Assembly (NCBI GenBank): GCA_947631275.1
Contig: CANRKR010000012.1
Span: 1-42,401 of the forward strand
Reading direction: 5' to 3'
DNA: 42,401 nucleotides
Origin: an uncultured Akkermansia sp.
GTDB taxonomy: Bacteria; Verrucomicrobiota; Verrucomicrobiia; Verrucomicrobiales; Akkermansiaceae
Position 1 is the stretch's first letter, and each line of letters begins with the position of its first letter. The notes beneath the pieces were generated by a model. That model had not been told where the DNA came from, searched no databases, and saw only the letters and a program-made list of their open reading frames with translations. Positions 7,111-16,211 of the stretch are shown here, piece after piece. A program made the position numbers and the translations under genes.

Positions 7111-10100
7111 ATGCCCCGCACACAAACGCTTCGAAAGTTGCTCGGCGAACGCATCCTCATCCTCGATGGGGCGATGGGGACCATGGTGCAGAAGCGCCGC
7201 CTGAGCGAATCAGATTATCGCGGGGAGCTGTTTGCGGACCGCGTGAAGTACCCGCGCGACGTTCTCAACAACAACGATCTGCTCGTCCTCACGCAGCCGG
7301 GCGTCATCGGCGACATCCACCGCGCGTATCTGGACGCCGGGGCGGACATCGTCACCACCTGCACTTTCTCCTCCACCTGCATCGGGCAGCATGAGTTCTT
7401 CCACATGGCGCCACCGGGACCGCACGACCGGAACTACTACGAGGGCGTGCTGGCGGATGGGGCGTTGCAGGAGCTCGTGCGGCGGTTGAACGCGGCGGGC
7501 GTGCAGATCGCGCGCGCGGAGGCGGATGCCGCTGAGAAACGGGACGGACGCCCCCGCTTTGTGGCGGGATCCATCGGTCCCCTGGCGGTGACGGCTTCCC
7601 TTTCGCCGGATGTGAACAACCCCGGCTACCGCGCGGTAAACTTCGACCAGCTGCGACGAGCGTACCGCGAGCAGATGATCGCGCTGAGCGAGGCTGGGGC
7701 GGACATCCTGCTTCTGGAAACGATCTTTGACACGCTGAATGCGAAAGCGGCCCTCTTCGCCATCGATGAACTGCGCGAGGAACGGGGGCGCGAGCTGCCG
7801 CCGGTCATCATCAGCTTCACGGTAACGGATCGCGCGGGACGAACTCTCTCCGGGCAGACGGTAGAGGCTTTCTGGAACTCTGTGCGGCACGCAAAACCGC
7901 TGGCGGTGGGGATCAACTGCGCTCTGGGGGCAGACCTCATGCTGCCCTTCGCACGGGAAATTTCCGCCCTGGCCGATTGCGCGGTGAGCATGTACCCCAA
8001 CGCCGGGATGCCCGACCCGCTGAGCCCCGGCGGCTATGAACACACGGAGGAGCACATGGCGGGCATCCTTCGCGAGTACGCGAGCGAGGGACTGCTGAAC
8101 ATCGTGGGCGGCTGCTGCGGCACCACGCCGGAGTACATCCGCGCCATCCGTGAGGCCGTGCAGGATTTTCCGCCACGGCTGCCCGCCCCTGCCCCGGCGG
8201 CGGGACAAATGCGGCTCTCCGGGCTGGAAAGCTACAACCACGACCGCACGAGCAACACGCTGTTCATCGGCGAACGCTGCAATGTGGCGGGGTCCCCGAA
8301 ATTCGCCCGCCTCATCCGGGAAGGGCAATATGAGGAGGCGCTGGAGATTGCGCGCAAGCAGGTGGAAAACGGCGCCCTCGTGCTGGATTTCTGTTTCGAC
8401 GACGGGATGATCGACGGCCCGGCGACTATGACAAAGTTCCTCAATCTCGTGGCGGCGGAACCGGATATCGCACGCGTGCCCTGCATGATCGATTCGTCGA
8501 AGTGGGAGGTGATTGAAGCCGGTCTGCGCTGCCTGCAGGGCAAGGGCATCGTGAATTCCATCTCCCTGAAAAACGGCGAAGAGGAATTCCTGCACCACGC
8601 GCGACTGATTCGTCGCTACGGCGCAGCGGTGGTGGTGATGGGCTTCGATGAAAACGGACAGGCCACGAACGCCGACGACCGCATCCGCATCGCAAAGCGC
8701 GCCCACGATTTGCTCACGCGCGTGGTCGGTTTCCCGGAGGAGGATATCATCTTCGACCCGAACGTGCTCACCGTCGGCACCGGCATCGCCGAGCACGCCG
8801 ACTACGCTAAAGATTTCTTCACTGCCGCAGCGGAGATCCACCGTCTCTTCCCATCCTGCCACATCTCCGGCGGCATCTCGAATGTATCCTTTGCCTTCCG
8901 CGGCATCAACCCCGTGCGCGAAGCGATGCACTCCGCCTTCCTCTACCACGCGCAGAAAGCGGGGCTGGACGTCTGCATCGTGAACGCCGGTATGCTGGAT
9001 GTGTACGACGACATTCCGAAGGAACGGCTGGAGCTGGTGGAAGACGTGCTGCTCAACCGCCGCCCGGACGCCACCGAACGACTCACGGCATACGCGCAGG
9101 AACTCGCCGGGCAGAAGCAGAAAGCGGCGGCGGAAAACACGCCTGCCCGCGCCGATGCCTGGCGCAGCGAACCCGTGCAGGAGCGCCTGGCCCACGCCCT
9201 CGTGAAGGGCATCACCGAATTTATCGAAACTGACACGGAAGAGGCTATCGCCGCTTGTGGCAGCGCGCTGAAGGTGATCGAGGGACCGCTGATGGACGGC
9301 ATGCGGCGCGTGGGCGAACTTTTCGGCGCGGGCAAGATGTTCCTGCCGCAAGTGGTGAAGAGCGCACGCGTGATGAAGAAGAGCGTGGCGGTGCTCACGC
9401 CGCATATTGAGCAGGGGAGAGAAGGAGCAGCGGCCGTCGGCACTGTGGTGCTCGCGACAGTGAAGGGCGACGTGCACGATATCGGGAAGAACATCGTGGG
9501 GGTGGTGCTGGCCTGCAACGGTTTTCGCGTGGTGGATCTGGGGGTGATGGTGCCGTGCGAGGACATCGTTTCCGCCGCACAACGCGAGAAGGCGGATCTG
9601 GTCGCGCTCTCCGGGCTCATCACGCCGTCGCTGGAAGAAATGGCGCATGTGGCGACGGAGATGCAGCGGGCGGGGCTGACTCTGCCCCTGCTGGTGGGAG
9701 GAGCAACGACGAGCGCCCTGCACACGGCTCTCAAGATTGCGCCGCACTACCCGGCCGGCGTGGTGGTGCACACGACGGACGCCTCCACCGTGGCGCCCAT
9801 CGCCGCCGAACTCACCGGAAGCGAGCGGCAGCGGAAGATTCAATCCCTCCTGAACGAGCAGGAAAACCTGCGCCGGAATTACGAAGAAAAGCAACAACCG
9901 ACGATGCCGCTGGAGCAGGCGCGCAAACAGGCCCTGAAGACCGACTGGGAACACGAGAGCATCCCCGCGCCGCTGAGGACGGGTGTGTTCAATGTGGGCG
10001 TCCCCTGCGGCTGCTCCTGCTGCCACCCGGCGCCGGATTTTCCCCTCACCGGGGAGGAGCTGGAAGACGCGGCGGATTGGAGCATCCTGCTGCGCGTTTT

Positions 10101-10839
10101 CGGGATGCAGGACGCCTGGAACCCCGCGCGCAACGCGCCGCATGAAAAGGCGAATCCGGAACAGAAAGAGCAGATTGCAAACCTCATTGCCGATGCTCGT
10201 GCCATGCTGCGAAACGCTATCCGCGAGCAGAAGCTGCACATCCGCGCCTGCTTCGGCATCTGGGCGGCCCACGCGGAGGGGGACGACATCTGCATCGACA
10301 GCACGAATTACGTACTGCACACGCTGCGATGCCAGAAGCCGAGCGATAAGCCGCGGCTCGCGCTGGCGGACTTCGTGCCGCAGGGAGCGTGCAACGGCTA
10401 TGTGGGCGCGCTCCAGGCAAGCATCGGCGGAGCGGAAGAATGGAGCGCAGAATTCGAGAAAGAGCACGACACCTACAACGCCCTGCTCTGCCGTGCGCTG
10501 GCCAACACCCTGGCGGAGGCTCTCGCCGAACTCACTCACCGCCGGGCAGACGGCGTTTGGCCCATAGATGCGGGACGCATCCGCTCCATCCGCCCCGCCT
10601 GCGGCTACCCCACCCAGCCTGACCACGCCGAAAAACGCACCATTTTTGAACTGCTGGACGCCCCGAGCCGCACCGGCGCCGGTCTCACGGAGAACTGCAT
10701 GATGCAGCCTGTCGCTTCCGTATGCGCCCTGATTTTCCACCATCCCCGGGCGCGTTATTTCGCCGTGGGAACCATCGGAGAGGACCAGCGGGAGGATTAC
10801 GAAAAGCGCGCCGGTCGCCCCTTGCTCATCGGAGGATGA
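7111..10839 (+). CDS. metH: Cobalamin-dependent methionine synthase
   Basis: A protein of about 1242 aa with the four-module MetH layout. It transfers the methyl group of methyltetrahydrofolate to homocysteine through methylcobalamin. The homocysteine module carries the zinc-binding cysteines Cys270 (GINCALGAD) and Cys335/336 (GGCCGTTP). The pterin-binding module follows ([12 protein letters not shown] at about 386, then [10 protein letters not shown]). The B12 module has [11 protein letters not shown], whose His789 is the lower axial cobalt ligand. The reactivation (AdoMet) domain ends with [14 protein letters not shown] and [13 protein letters not shown] chose ATG 7111 because homology starts at [22 protein letters not shown] 7099 and GTG 7066 are in frame. 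The stop overlaps the next gene (GGATGA). This implies uptake or synthesis of B12. Confidence 0.95.
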   Translation: MPRTQTLRKLLGERILILDGAMGTMVQKRRLSESDYRGELFADRVKYPRDVLNNNDLLVLTQPGVIGDIHRAYLDAGADIVTTCTFSSTCIGQHEFFHMAPPGPHDRNYYEGVLADGALQELVRRLNAAGVQIARAEADAAEKRDGRPRFVAGSIGPLAVTASLSPDVNNPGYRAVNFDQLRRAYREQMIALSEAGADILLLETIFDTLNAKAALFAIDELREERGRELPPVIISFTVTDRAGRTLSGQTVEAFWNSVRHAKPLAVGINCALGADLMLPFAREISALADCAVSMYPNAGMPDPLSPGGYEHTEEHMAGILREYASEGLLNIVGGCCGTTPEYIRAIREAVQDFPPRLPAPAPAAGQMRLSGLESYNHDRTSNTLFIGERCNVAGSPKFARLIREGQYEEALEIARKQVENGALVLDFCFDDGMIDGPATMTKFLNLVAAEPDIARVPCMIDSSKWEVIEAGLRCLQGKGIVNSISLKNGEEEFLHHARLIRRYGAAVVVMGFDENGQATNADDRIRIAKRAHDLLTRVVGFPEEDIIFDPNVLTVGTGIAEHADYAKDFFTAAAEIHRLFPSCHISGGISNVSFAFRGINPVREAMHSAFLYHAQKAGLDVCIVNAGMLDVYDDIPKERLELVEDVLLNRRPDATERLTAYAQELAGQKQKAAAENTPARADAWRSEPVQERLAHALVKGITEFIETDTEEAIAACGSALKVIEGPLMDGMRRVGELFGAGKMFLPQVVKSARVMKKSVAVLTPHIEQGREGAAAVGTVVLATVKGDVHDIGKNIVGVVLACNGFRVVDLGVMVPCEDIVSAAQREKADLVALSGLITPSLEEMAHVATEMQRAGLTLPLLVGGATTSALHTALKIAPHYPAGVVVHTTDASTVAPIAAELTGSERQRKIQSLLNEQENLRRNYEEKQQPTMPLEQARKQALKTDWEHESIPAPLRTGVFNVGVPCGCSCCHPAPDFPLTGEELEDAADWSILLRVFGMQDAWNPARNAPHEKANPEQKEQIANLIADARAMLRNAIREQKLHIRACFGIWAAHAEGDDICIDSTNYVLHTLRCQKPSDKPRLALADFVPQGACNGYVGALQASIGGAEEWSAEFEKEHDTYNALLCRALANTLAEALAELTHRRADGVWPIDAGRIRSIRPACGYPTQPDHAEKRTIFELLDAPSRTGAGLTENCMMQPVASVCALIFHHPRARYFAVGTIGEDQREDYEKRAGRPLLIGG

Positions 10840-11828
10840 AAAGCGGCGACATGATCGGCGGAGCGTTCGGTTCGGAACCGGAGGCAACGAGCGGCGGCTT
10901 CCCCCTGTCGGAGGGCGTGAACTGCGCATGGCTCAACAGCGGACGCGCCGCGCTGGAGTGCATCCTGCTCAGCATGCCCCGCCGACCGGGACGAGCCTTC
11001 GTGCCACGCTTCACCTGCGACACTGTGCTACAGCCCTTCCGACGGCTCGGCATCCCGACGCTGCGCTACGAAATTGGGGAGGACGATCTGCTGCTCCCGC
11101 AAAAAACGCACCTGCCGGAGGGCGCGGGAGAAGACGATCTCCTGCTGCTCACGAACTACTTCGGGTTCATCCCGACGGAAGCTCTGCGGGCTGCGGCGGA
11201 GAGACACCCGGGACCGAGTGTCGTCGATGCAGCCACGGCGTTGTTTGCCGAGTCGATCCCCGAACTGCCGACCTTCTACAGCCTGCGGAAATTCGCCGGT
11301 GTGCCGGACGGCGGCGCGGCGACAGCCCCCTTCCCTCTCCGTCTGCCGGGAGAACAGGACGACAGCCGCCACCGCCTCACCGCCCTGCGCCGGCGCGACC
11401 CGGACGGTGCAGTCGCTTCCCTGCCCGCCTTCGAAGAAATCGAGAAGGAACTCTCCCTCTCCCCGCCTCTCCGCATGAGCCCTCAAACTCGCGGCATGAT
11501 CGCCCGCATCGACTGGATGCGCATCGCCCGGAAACGCCGCGAAAACTACCGGCATCTGCACGCAAAACTCCGCTGCATCAACCGCCTGAACCTGCCGCCT
11601 GATCCCCAGAGCGCGCCCTTCTGCTACCCCCTGCTCTGCGGCATCCCGAACCTGCGCGACGAACTCATCGACGCCGGTCTCGCCCTGCCTCTCTACTGGC
11701 CGGAGGTGATTGAAGCGACGGATGCCGCTGACCCGGCCAACAAACTGGCGCGCACCCTGCTCCCCATCCCCCTCGACCAACGCTACGAAGCACAGGACAT
11801 CCTCACACGCCTCGGAAAAATCCTGTGA
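10836..11828 (+). CDS. PLP-dependent aminotransferase of the DegT/DnrJ/EryC1/StrS type
   Basis: A 330-aa fold-type I PLP protein, slightly shorter than typical DegT proteins. Visible features are [12 protein letters not shown] (33-44), where the cofactor phosphate-binding turn begins, and [18 protein letters not shown] (55-72). [12 protein letters not shown] (129-140) holds the Asp that pairs with the PLP ring nitrogen, and [14 protein letters not shown] (147-160) has the candidate Schiff-base Lys152. Such enzymes transaminate keto-sugars or similar carbonyls, but the substrate cannot be read here. The ATG overlaps the metH stop; GGAGG directly abuts it, so ATG 10851 is an alternative start. 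The last 32 codons are duplicated about 450 bp downstream. Confidence 0.75.
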   Translation: MKSGDMIGGAFGSEPEATSGGFPLSEGVNCAWLNSGRAALECILLSMPRRPGRAFVPRFTCDTVLQPFRRLGIPTLRYEIGEDDLLLPQKTHLPEGAGEDDLLLLTNYFGFIPTEALRAAAERHPGPSVVDAATALFAESIPELPTFYSLRKFAGVPDGGAATAPFPLRLPGEQDDSRHRLTALRRRDPDGAVASLPAFEEIEKELSLSPPLRMSPQTRGMIARIDWMRIARKRRENYRHLHAKLRCINRLNLPPDPQSAPFCYPLLCGIPNLRDELIDAGLALPLYWPEVIEATDAADPANKLARTLLPIPLDQRYEAQDILTRLGKIL

Positions 11829-11833
11829 GACGC
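11725..11833 (+). repeat. Direct repeat copy 1 (3' end of the aminotransferase gene)
   Basis: This 109-bp sequence covers the last 32 codons and stop of the aminotransferase plus 5 bp. It recurs at 12179-12287 with only three differences (GCC/GAC, GCA/GCC, CGC/TGC), about 97% identity. The two copies bracket a 345-bp AT-richer insert. Confidence 0.93.
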
Positions 11834-11872
11834 TTCAAAAGAAAAGTGGCAGCAAGGCATGAGAAATAATAC

Positions 11873-11900
11873 TTGATCCAGCGACTGCATCGTGTATAAT
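11873..11900 (+). promoter_or_regulatory. Promoter of the inserted RNA/small-ORF cassette
   Basis: TTGATC (11873-11878), 16-bp spacer, perfect TATAAT (11895-11900). Transcription should start at about 11907, just before a series of hairpins. Confidence 0.68.
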
Positions 11901-11906
11901 ATCTCC

Positions 11907-12023
11907 CAGCAAGGTGGGTTGCTCGTGAAAGCGAGCAACGTTACATCTGGTGTAACGCAAAAACCACAGTTTTATTTGACCCCAGATGCTTTATGTGTCT
12001 GGGGTCATCTCATCATAAGAAAC
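11907..12023 (+). ncRNA. Structured RNA leader with a three-way junction-like fold
   Basis: The 5' region downstream of the TATAAT box folds into consecutive perfect helices. GTTGCTCG (11918-11925) pairs with CGAGCAAC (11932-11939). GTTACA (11940-11945) pairs with TGTAAC (11951-11956) around a TCTGG loop. GTGG (11914-11917) can pair with CCAC (11964-11967) and enclose both. A separate 9-bp stem forms from GACCCCAGA (11978-11986) and TCTGGGGTC (11998-12006). The TCTGG loop is complementary to CCAGA in the last stem, allowing a pseudoknot or alternative fold. No T-tract follows, so read-through into the small ORF at 12024 is expected. It resembles a riboswitch or translational control leader, but I recognise no known class. 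Confidence 0.55.
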
Positions 12024-12185
12024 ATGGAAGCAGGACTCCCGATACACGAGCAGCAGGCATCCCTTCTTGTAGAAGCAGGAATGCGCAGCTCTACGGGATT
12101 AGAAGGTACGCGGCTTCAACAGGAAATAGCACATCGTCTTCAGTACATCAATTACCATCGTCGGCGTCAAGGCGCAAACCGCTGA
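12024..12185 (+). CDS. Small ORF of the inserted cassette (53 aa, unknown)
   Basis: ATG 12024 opens a 53-residue frame beginning MEAGLPIHEQQASLLVEAGM and ending RRRQGANR. The composition is helical and amphipathic with a basic tail (YHRRRQ). The frame is open further upstream to a GTG at 11892, but that overlaps the promoter. The TGA lies inside direct repeat copy 2, so the repeat supplies the stop. There is no clear Shine-Dalgarno. No family is recognised. The last stem of the structured leader ends 17 nt before the ATG and could control access to it. Confidence 0.4.
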   Translation: MEAGLPIHEQQASLLVEAGMRSSTGLEGTRLQQEIAHRLQYINYHRRRQGANR

Positions 12186-12287
12186 CCCGGACAACAAACT
12201 GGCGCGCACCCTGCTCCCCATCCCCCTCGACCAACGCTACGAAGCCCAGGACATCCTCACATGCCTCGGAAAAATCCTGTGAGACGC
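12179..12287 (+). repeat. Direct repeat copy 2 (truncated aminotransferase 3' end)
   Basis: A near-identical copy of 11725-11833. The frame is preserved (ADPDNKLARTL through LGKIL and TGA), with two amino-acid changes (A to D, R to C) and one silent change. It has no start or upstream gene body, so it is a dead 3' fragment. It ends 2 bp before the stop codon of the convergent dsbD. Confidence 0.93.
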
Positions 12288-12288
12288 C

Positions 12289-14472
12289 TCATTTCCCGCC
12301 GTCCGCGGCGGCGTCCTCCGTTTCGGAGTCATCGGGGGAAGAATCGCCCTGCTCCTCCTCAGAGGGGAGATTTTCGCGGAGAAAATCCAGCAGGTAATCC
12401 GGGGTGAGGAGCTCACGCGTCACGATGGGTTCCTTCCCGGGCAGGTAGAGGGCATTCGTCGGCACGGCGCTGCGGTTGAGACGCTGCAACTCAGCATCAA
12501 TTTTTGCGTTGGGCTTCGTTTTGTCCGCCCGCATGAGCACGACACCGCGCTCCTCCAACAACTGCCTGACCGCATCCGAATACGCCACGGCTTTGTTCAC
12601 CTGGCAGGTAGCGCACCATTTGGCAGTGAAATCCACGAAGACCGGAGAACCGTCCTCCAACGCCTCCGTCATGGCGGCGGGCGACCAGTCGACCCAATCG
12701 ACTGCAGCATCCTCCTCCTGAATCCGCGGCATCGAGCAGAACACGCCGCCAACCACGAGACAGAGGGCGATGAACCCACCGAGCCAACGGCTCAGCTTAC
12801 TGCGCCACAGCGAACACCAGCGACCAAACACCCAGCAGCCGGCAGCCACCACCACGAGACCGATCATCACGCCCGCCCCACCCTCACCGAAGGTCAGGTA
12901 CACATCCAGCATCCACGCCGCAGCGGCCAGCATGAAGAACGCAAAAGCCTGACGCAGAGACTCCATCCACGCCCCCGGACGCGGCAGGAGGGACACAAGA
13001 CCGGGGAAGATGCCAAGCACGAGGTACGGCAGAGCAAGGCCCACAGCCATCGCACTGAGCGCCACAATCAGCCAGAGCCCGGGCATCGCCAGCGCCGGAG
13101 CCATGGCGGCGCCGAGGAAAGGTCCGCTGCATGGGGTGGCCACCACCGTGACGAGCAATCCCTGCAGAAAACTGCCGAGCATGCCGCCGCGACGCTGCAA
13201 CTCTCCGCCGATGCCCGTGGCGCGGGCGCCGAGCTCAAAAATCCCGTACATCCACAGCCCGAGCGCCATCAGCAGCACAGTGATGCCGTACACCACCCAC
13301 TGATTCTCCATCCAGGAAGCCCAACTGCGAGCGGCGCCACCCTCATCCCCCCAGAGGAGGATACCGGCCCAATCCTGCCACGGAGAGGAGAGGAGAGCCT
13401 GCGCCTGACTCACCCCGACGAGGATTAACCCGAGCGCCCAGAAACTGATCAAAATACCGGCTGTGAACGCCAGAGAATGCGCCACCACCTTCCGACGACT
13501 GCCCCCGCTCAGCTCAACAAACCCCATCACTTTCAACCCCAGCACCGGGAACACGCAGGGCATCAGGTTCAACAGAAACCCACCCAGAAAGAGACCGACC
13601 GCCACACCCCACAATCCCTCAGGAATCGCCCAGGGGGACTCCCCCTGCTCAATCGGCAAATCGACCACGCGAACATGCGAACCATCGGCAAAGACGAGGT
13701 TGCCGGAAAGGGTCCCCGAACGCTTCTCCGGAGCGGGGTACAAGAGATTCTTGCCGTCGTTGCGCGGCAGAAAAAGCGTCCACACATCGCCCTCCCGCCG
13801 GAGAGTCTGCGAAGCATCGGGAGCGACACTATTGTCATCGCTGAAAAAATAGGCGCCCTCTGACTCTCCGGACCCGGAGAAGGAAAGAGCCAGGACGCCG
13901 CCGGACCGGCGGGAGGCAGTGAGCCGCTGCAACGGAGTATCGCCGAGCGACTCCACACGTTGCTCGAGCCGGTTCCACGAGCCGGAAGCAGAGCCATCCC
14001 CACACGGCAGTTTCAGAGAAGCGCTGACATCCTGCGTGGGGAGACAACCTTCATCCGTACAGAGCTGAACGGTGGTATCTACCACAAAATCGGCATCGGG
14101 AGCAGGCGGATTCTGAGGAGCCTGAACACGCCAAACCGCCACCACTTCCCCCTCGTACCCATACGCCCGGGCACTCCCGCCCGATGAGCTCATCCGGTGC
14201 GGAATCTCCCAATAGGGACCCTCCGCAGAAAAGCCCGCCGGGAGCCGGAGCCGGGCCGATACGGCCTCGCCGACGCTTCCGGGGTTGCGATAGTAGGCGT
14301 GCAATCCTTCCGGCACGACCCCACGCAGGGCGATGTAGAACGAACTGCCGGGGGAATAGCTGCTCACGCTCGCCTCAACAACGACGCGAAAGGCGGCCTT
14401 CTCATCCTGTCCTCGGCACGTGCCCGACAACAGACCGAAAAGCAACACCATGCAGCAGAAGAGCCGTTTCAT
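12289..14472 (-). CDS. dsbD: Thiol:disulfide interchange protein DsbD
   Basis: A 727-aa three-part electron carrier that moves reducing power from cytoplasmic thioredoxin to periplasmic thiol proteins. It starts with a signal peptide (MKRLFCCMVLLFGLLSGTCRG). A periplasmic alpha domain follows, with a cysteine pair in CTDEGC near residue 138. A multi-helix membrane domain has the active cysteines in NLMPCVFPVLGLK and ATPCSGPFLGA. The protein ends in a thioredoxin-like gamma domain with the KWCATCQVNK site. Length and domain order are normal for the family. A leaderless-type promoter precedes the ATG. The gene converges on the repeat-flanked cassette. It may supply electrons for cytochrome or lipoprotein thiol maturation. 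Confidence 0.92.
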   Translation of the reverse strand: MKRLFCCMVLLFGLLSGTCRGQDEKAAFRVVVEASVSSYSPGSSFYIALRGVVPEGLHAYYRNPGSVGEAVSARLRLPAGFSAEGPYWEIPHRMSSSGGSARAYGYEGEVVAVWRVQAPQNPPAPDADFVVDTTVQLCTDEGCLPTQDVSASLKLPCGDGSASGSWNRLEQRVESLGDTPLQRLTASRRSGGVLALSFSGSGESEGAYFFSDDNSVAPDASQTLRREGDVWTLFLPRNDGKNLLYPAPEKRSGTLSGNLVFADGSHVRVVDLPIEQGESPWAIPEGLWGVAVGLFLGGFLLNLMPCVFPVLGLKVMGFVELSGGSRRKVVAHSLAFTAGILISFWALGLILVGVSQAQALLSSPWQDWAGILLWGDEGGAARSWASWMENQWVVYGITVLLMALGLWMYGIFELGARATGIGGELQRRGGMLGSFLQGLLVTVVATPCSGPFLGAAMAPALAMPGLWLIVALSAMAVGLALPYLVLGIFPGLVSLLPRPGAWMESLRQAFAFFMLAAAAWMLDVYLTFGEGGAGVMIGLVVVAAGCWVFGRWCSLWRSKLSRWLGGFIALCLVVGGVFCSMPRIQEEDAAVDWVDWSPAAMTEALEDGSPVFVDFTAKWCATCQVNKAVAYSDAVRQLLEERGVVLMRADKTKPNAKIDAELQRLNRSAVPTNALYLPGKEPIVTRELLTPDYLLDFLRENLPSEEEQGDSSPDDSETEDAAADGGK

Positions 14473-14478
14473 AGGAGC

Positions 14479-14507
14479 ATATTACCACGCAGGCGCGCAC
14501 ATGACAA
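14479..14507 (-). promoter_or_regulatory. Promoter of dsbD
   Basis: Read on the minus strand: TTGTCA (14507-14502), 17 bp, TAATAT (14484-14479). The ATG at 14472 follows after only 6 nt, so the transcript should begin at or next to the start codon. Confidence 0.68.
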
Positions 14508-14594
14508 GGCTATTGTGCTGCTGGCGCGTAGCTTTCCGCGCGCGCGACGCGCTCGCCCGCTCAAAGCGCGCGCGCGTGTGAGACAACTTTTTTC

Positions 14595-14623
14595 TTGACC
14601 CGGAGGAGAGGAGGGAATAGCAT
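14595..14623 (+). promoter_or_regulatory. Candidate promoter of leuA
   Basis: TTGACC (14595-14600), 17 bp, TAGCAT (14618-14623), with the same -10 hexamer as rnpB. If used, transcription begins about 5 nt before the leuA ATG at 14636. The purine-rich GGAGGAGAGGAGGG spacer would then be promoter DNA and not a ribosome binding site. Confidence 0.5.
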
Positions 14624-14639
14624 GGAGCCGCTACGATGA
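14622..14639 (+). other. Five-codon mini-ORF overlapping the leuA start
   Basis: ATG GAG CCG CTA CGA TGA encodes MEPLR, and its TGA overlaps the leuA ATG (CGATGA). A strong purine-rich Shine-Dalgarno-like run (14602-14615) is ideally spaced for this ATG but about 20 nt from that of leuA. It would matter only if the mRNA starts upstream of the TTGACC/TAGCAT promoter. Confidence 0.3.
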
Positions 14640-16186
14640 AAACTGACCACATACGCATCTTTGATACCACCTTACGAGACGGAGAACAATGCCCCGGCGC
14701 TTCGATGAACCTGCGCCAAAAACTTGAGGTTGCCCGACAGCTGGAAAAACTGGGGGTCGATATCATCGAGGCTGGCTTCCCCTGTATCTCCGACGGTGAC
14801 TTCGAATCCGTCTCTACCATCGCACGCACGGTGAAAAATTGCGTCATCGCCGGACTGGCTCGCTGCGTGGAAAACGATATCCGGCAGGCGGCAGCAGCCG
14901 TGGCGGCGGCGGGAGAACGCGGACGCATCCACACCTTCCTCGCTACAAGCCCCCTGCACCGCGAGTTCAAACTGCACAAGACAAAGGAGGAGGTGCTGGA
15001 ACTGGCCGTACGCCATGTCCGACTCGCCTGCAGTCTGGTGAAGGACGTCGAATTCTCCGCCGAAGACGCCAGTCGCACGGAGTGGGATTTCCTCGCGCAG
15101 GTGGTGGAGGCTGTCATCGATGCCGGAGCAACCACCGTGAACATACCGGATACCGTAGGCTACAGCACGCCGACTGAATTCGCCAACCTCATCGGCTATC
15201 TGCGGCAGAATGTTTCAAATATTGAGCGCGCCGTCATCTCCGTGCACTGCCACAATGACATCGGCCTCGCCGTGGCAAACTCCCTCGCGGCCGTCGGCGC
15301 AGGGGCACGCCAGGTGGAAGGAGCCATCAACGGCATCGGAGAACGCGCCGGCAATGCCGCGCTGGAAGAGATCATTATGGCTCTGCACCTGCGACCGGAT
15401 TCTTTCGGTTTTGAGAAAAATGCCAACGTGCTCACCGTGAACACGCGCGAGCTTGTAAAAACCAGCCGCGTCGTCTCCCGCATGAGCGGACTGGCCGTGC
15501 AACGCTCCAAGGCTATCGTCGGCGAAAACGCCTTTGCGCACAGTTCGGGCATCCACCAGCACGGCATCCTCGCCAAGCGGGAAACCTACGAGGTGCTGGA
15601 CCCCGCCGAAGTCGGCTGGGGCGAGACCGAGCTGCCGCTCACGAAGCACTCCGGACGAGCGGCGGTGAAGGCGCGTCTGGAAAAGCTGGGGCATGTGCTT
15701 TCCGAGGAGGAATTGGCTCAGGTTTTTGATCGCTTCAAGCATATCGGCGACAGCAAGAAATTCGTGTACGATGACGATCTCTCTGCCCTGGTAAATGACT
15801 CCCTGGACACGCATCATGGCAAGTGGAAGATGGCGATGATTCAATTCACCGCCGGCAGCAACACGAAACCCACCGCTACCGTGACCCTGGAGAAGGAGGG
15901 CCGACCCTACACCGACTGCGCCATCGGCAATGGCCCGGTGAATGCCTGTTTCAAAGCCATCGACCGCATCACCCGCACCCGCGGAGAGTTGGTGGATTAC
16001 GCTGTGCGCTCAACGACGGCGGGTCAGGACGCACTGGGCGAGGTGTCAGTGAAAGTGGTGTTCGGAGAAAACGGAGATGCCTGCTCGCGCCCGGTAAGCG
16101 GCAAAGGCGCCGCGAGCGATGTCATTGAAGCGAGCGCCCGAGCCTACCTCAATGCCGTGAATCGCAGCATCATGCTGAACGAGTAA
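14636..16186 (+). CDS. leuA: 2-isopropylmalate synthase
   Basis: A 516-aa enzyme condensing acetyl-CoA with 2-ketoisovalerate, the first committed step of leucine synthesis. The TIM-barrel catalytic domain begins with the signature FDTTLRDGEQCPGASM (8-23). The metal-binding histidines are in SVHCHNDIGLAVANS near 202-216, and the family signature GAINGIGERAGNA-type segment (VEGAINGIGERAGNAALEE) is present. The C-terminal LeuA dimer domain (about 385-516) binds leucine for feedback inhibition. Length is normal for the long bacterial LeuA. pth follows after 25 nt, probably co-transcribed. No leucine-rich leader peptide or attenuator is visible. Confidence 0.95.
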   Translation: MKTDHIRIFDTTLRDGEQCPGASMNLRQKLEVARQLEKLGVDIIEAGFPCISDGDFESVSTIARTVKNCVIAGLARCVENDIRQAAAAVAAAGERGRIHTFLATSPLHREFKLHKTKEEVLELAVRHVRLACSLVKDVEFSAEDASRTEWDFLAQVVEAVIDAGATTVNIPDTVGYSTPTEFANLIGYLRQNVSNIERAVISVHCHNDIGLAVANSLAAVGAGARQVEGAINGIGERAGNAALEEIIMALHLRPDSFGFEKNANVLTVNTRELVKTSRVVSRMSGLAVQRSKAIVGENAFAHSSGIHQHGILAKRETYEVLDPAEVGWGETELPLTKHSGRAAVKARLEKLGHVLSEEELAQVFDRFKHIGDSKKFVYDDDLSALVNDSLDTHHGKWKMAMIQFTAGSNTKPTATVTLEKEGRPYTDCAIGNGPVNACFKAIDRITRTRGELVDYAVRSTTAGQDALGEVSVKVVFGENGDACSRPVSGKGAASDVIEASARAYLNAVNRSIMLNE

Positions 16187-16211
16187 TTCCCTAACTTCTC
16201 TTTTTCTTCTC

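Noticed and set aside
7210..10929. A 1239-codon open frame on the minus strand opposite metH
   Set aside because: It mirrors the metH frame in high-GC DNA, is rich in His, Arg and Gly, and shows no domain, while the plus strand encodes all MetH motifs.
11725..12287. Insertion sequence with target-site duplication
   Set aside because: A 109-bp duplication is far longer than transposase footprints, and no transposase or terminal inverted repeats are present.
14584..14639. Leucine leader peptide and attenuator for leuA
   Set aside because: The only upstream mini-ORF is MEPLR, with one Leu and no terminator hairpin.
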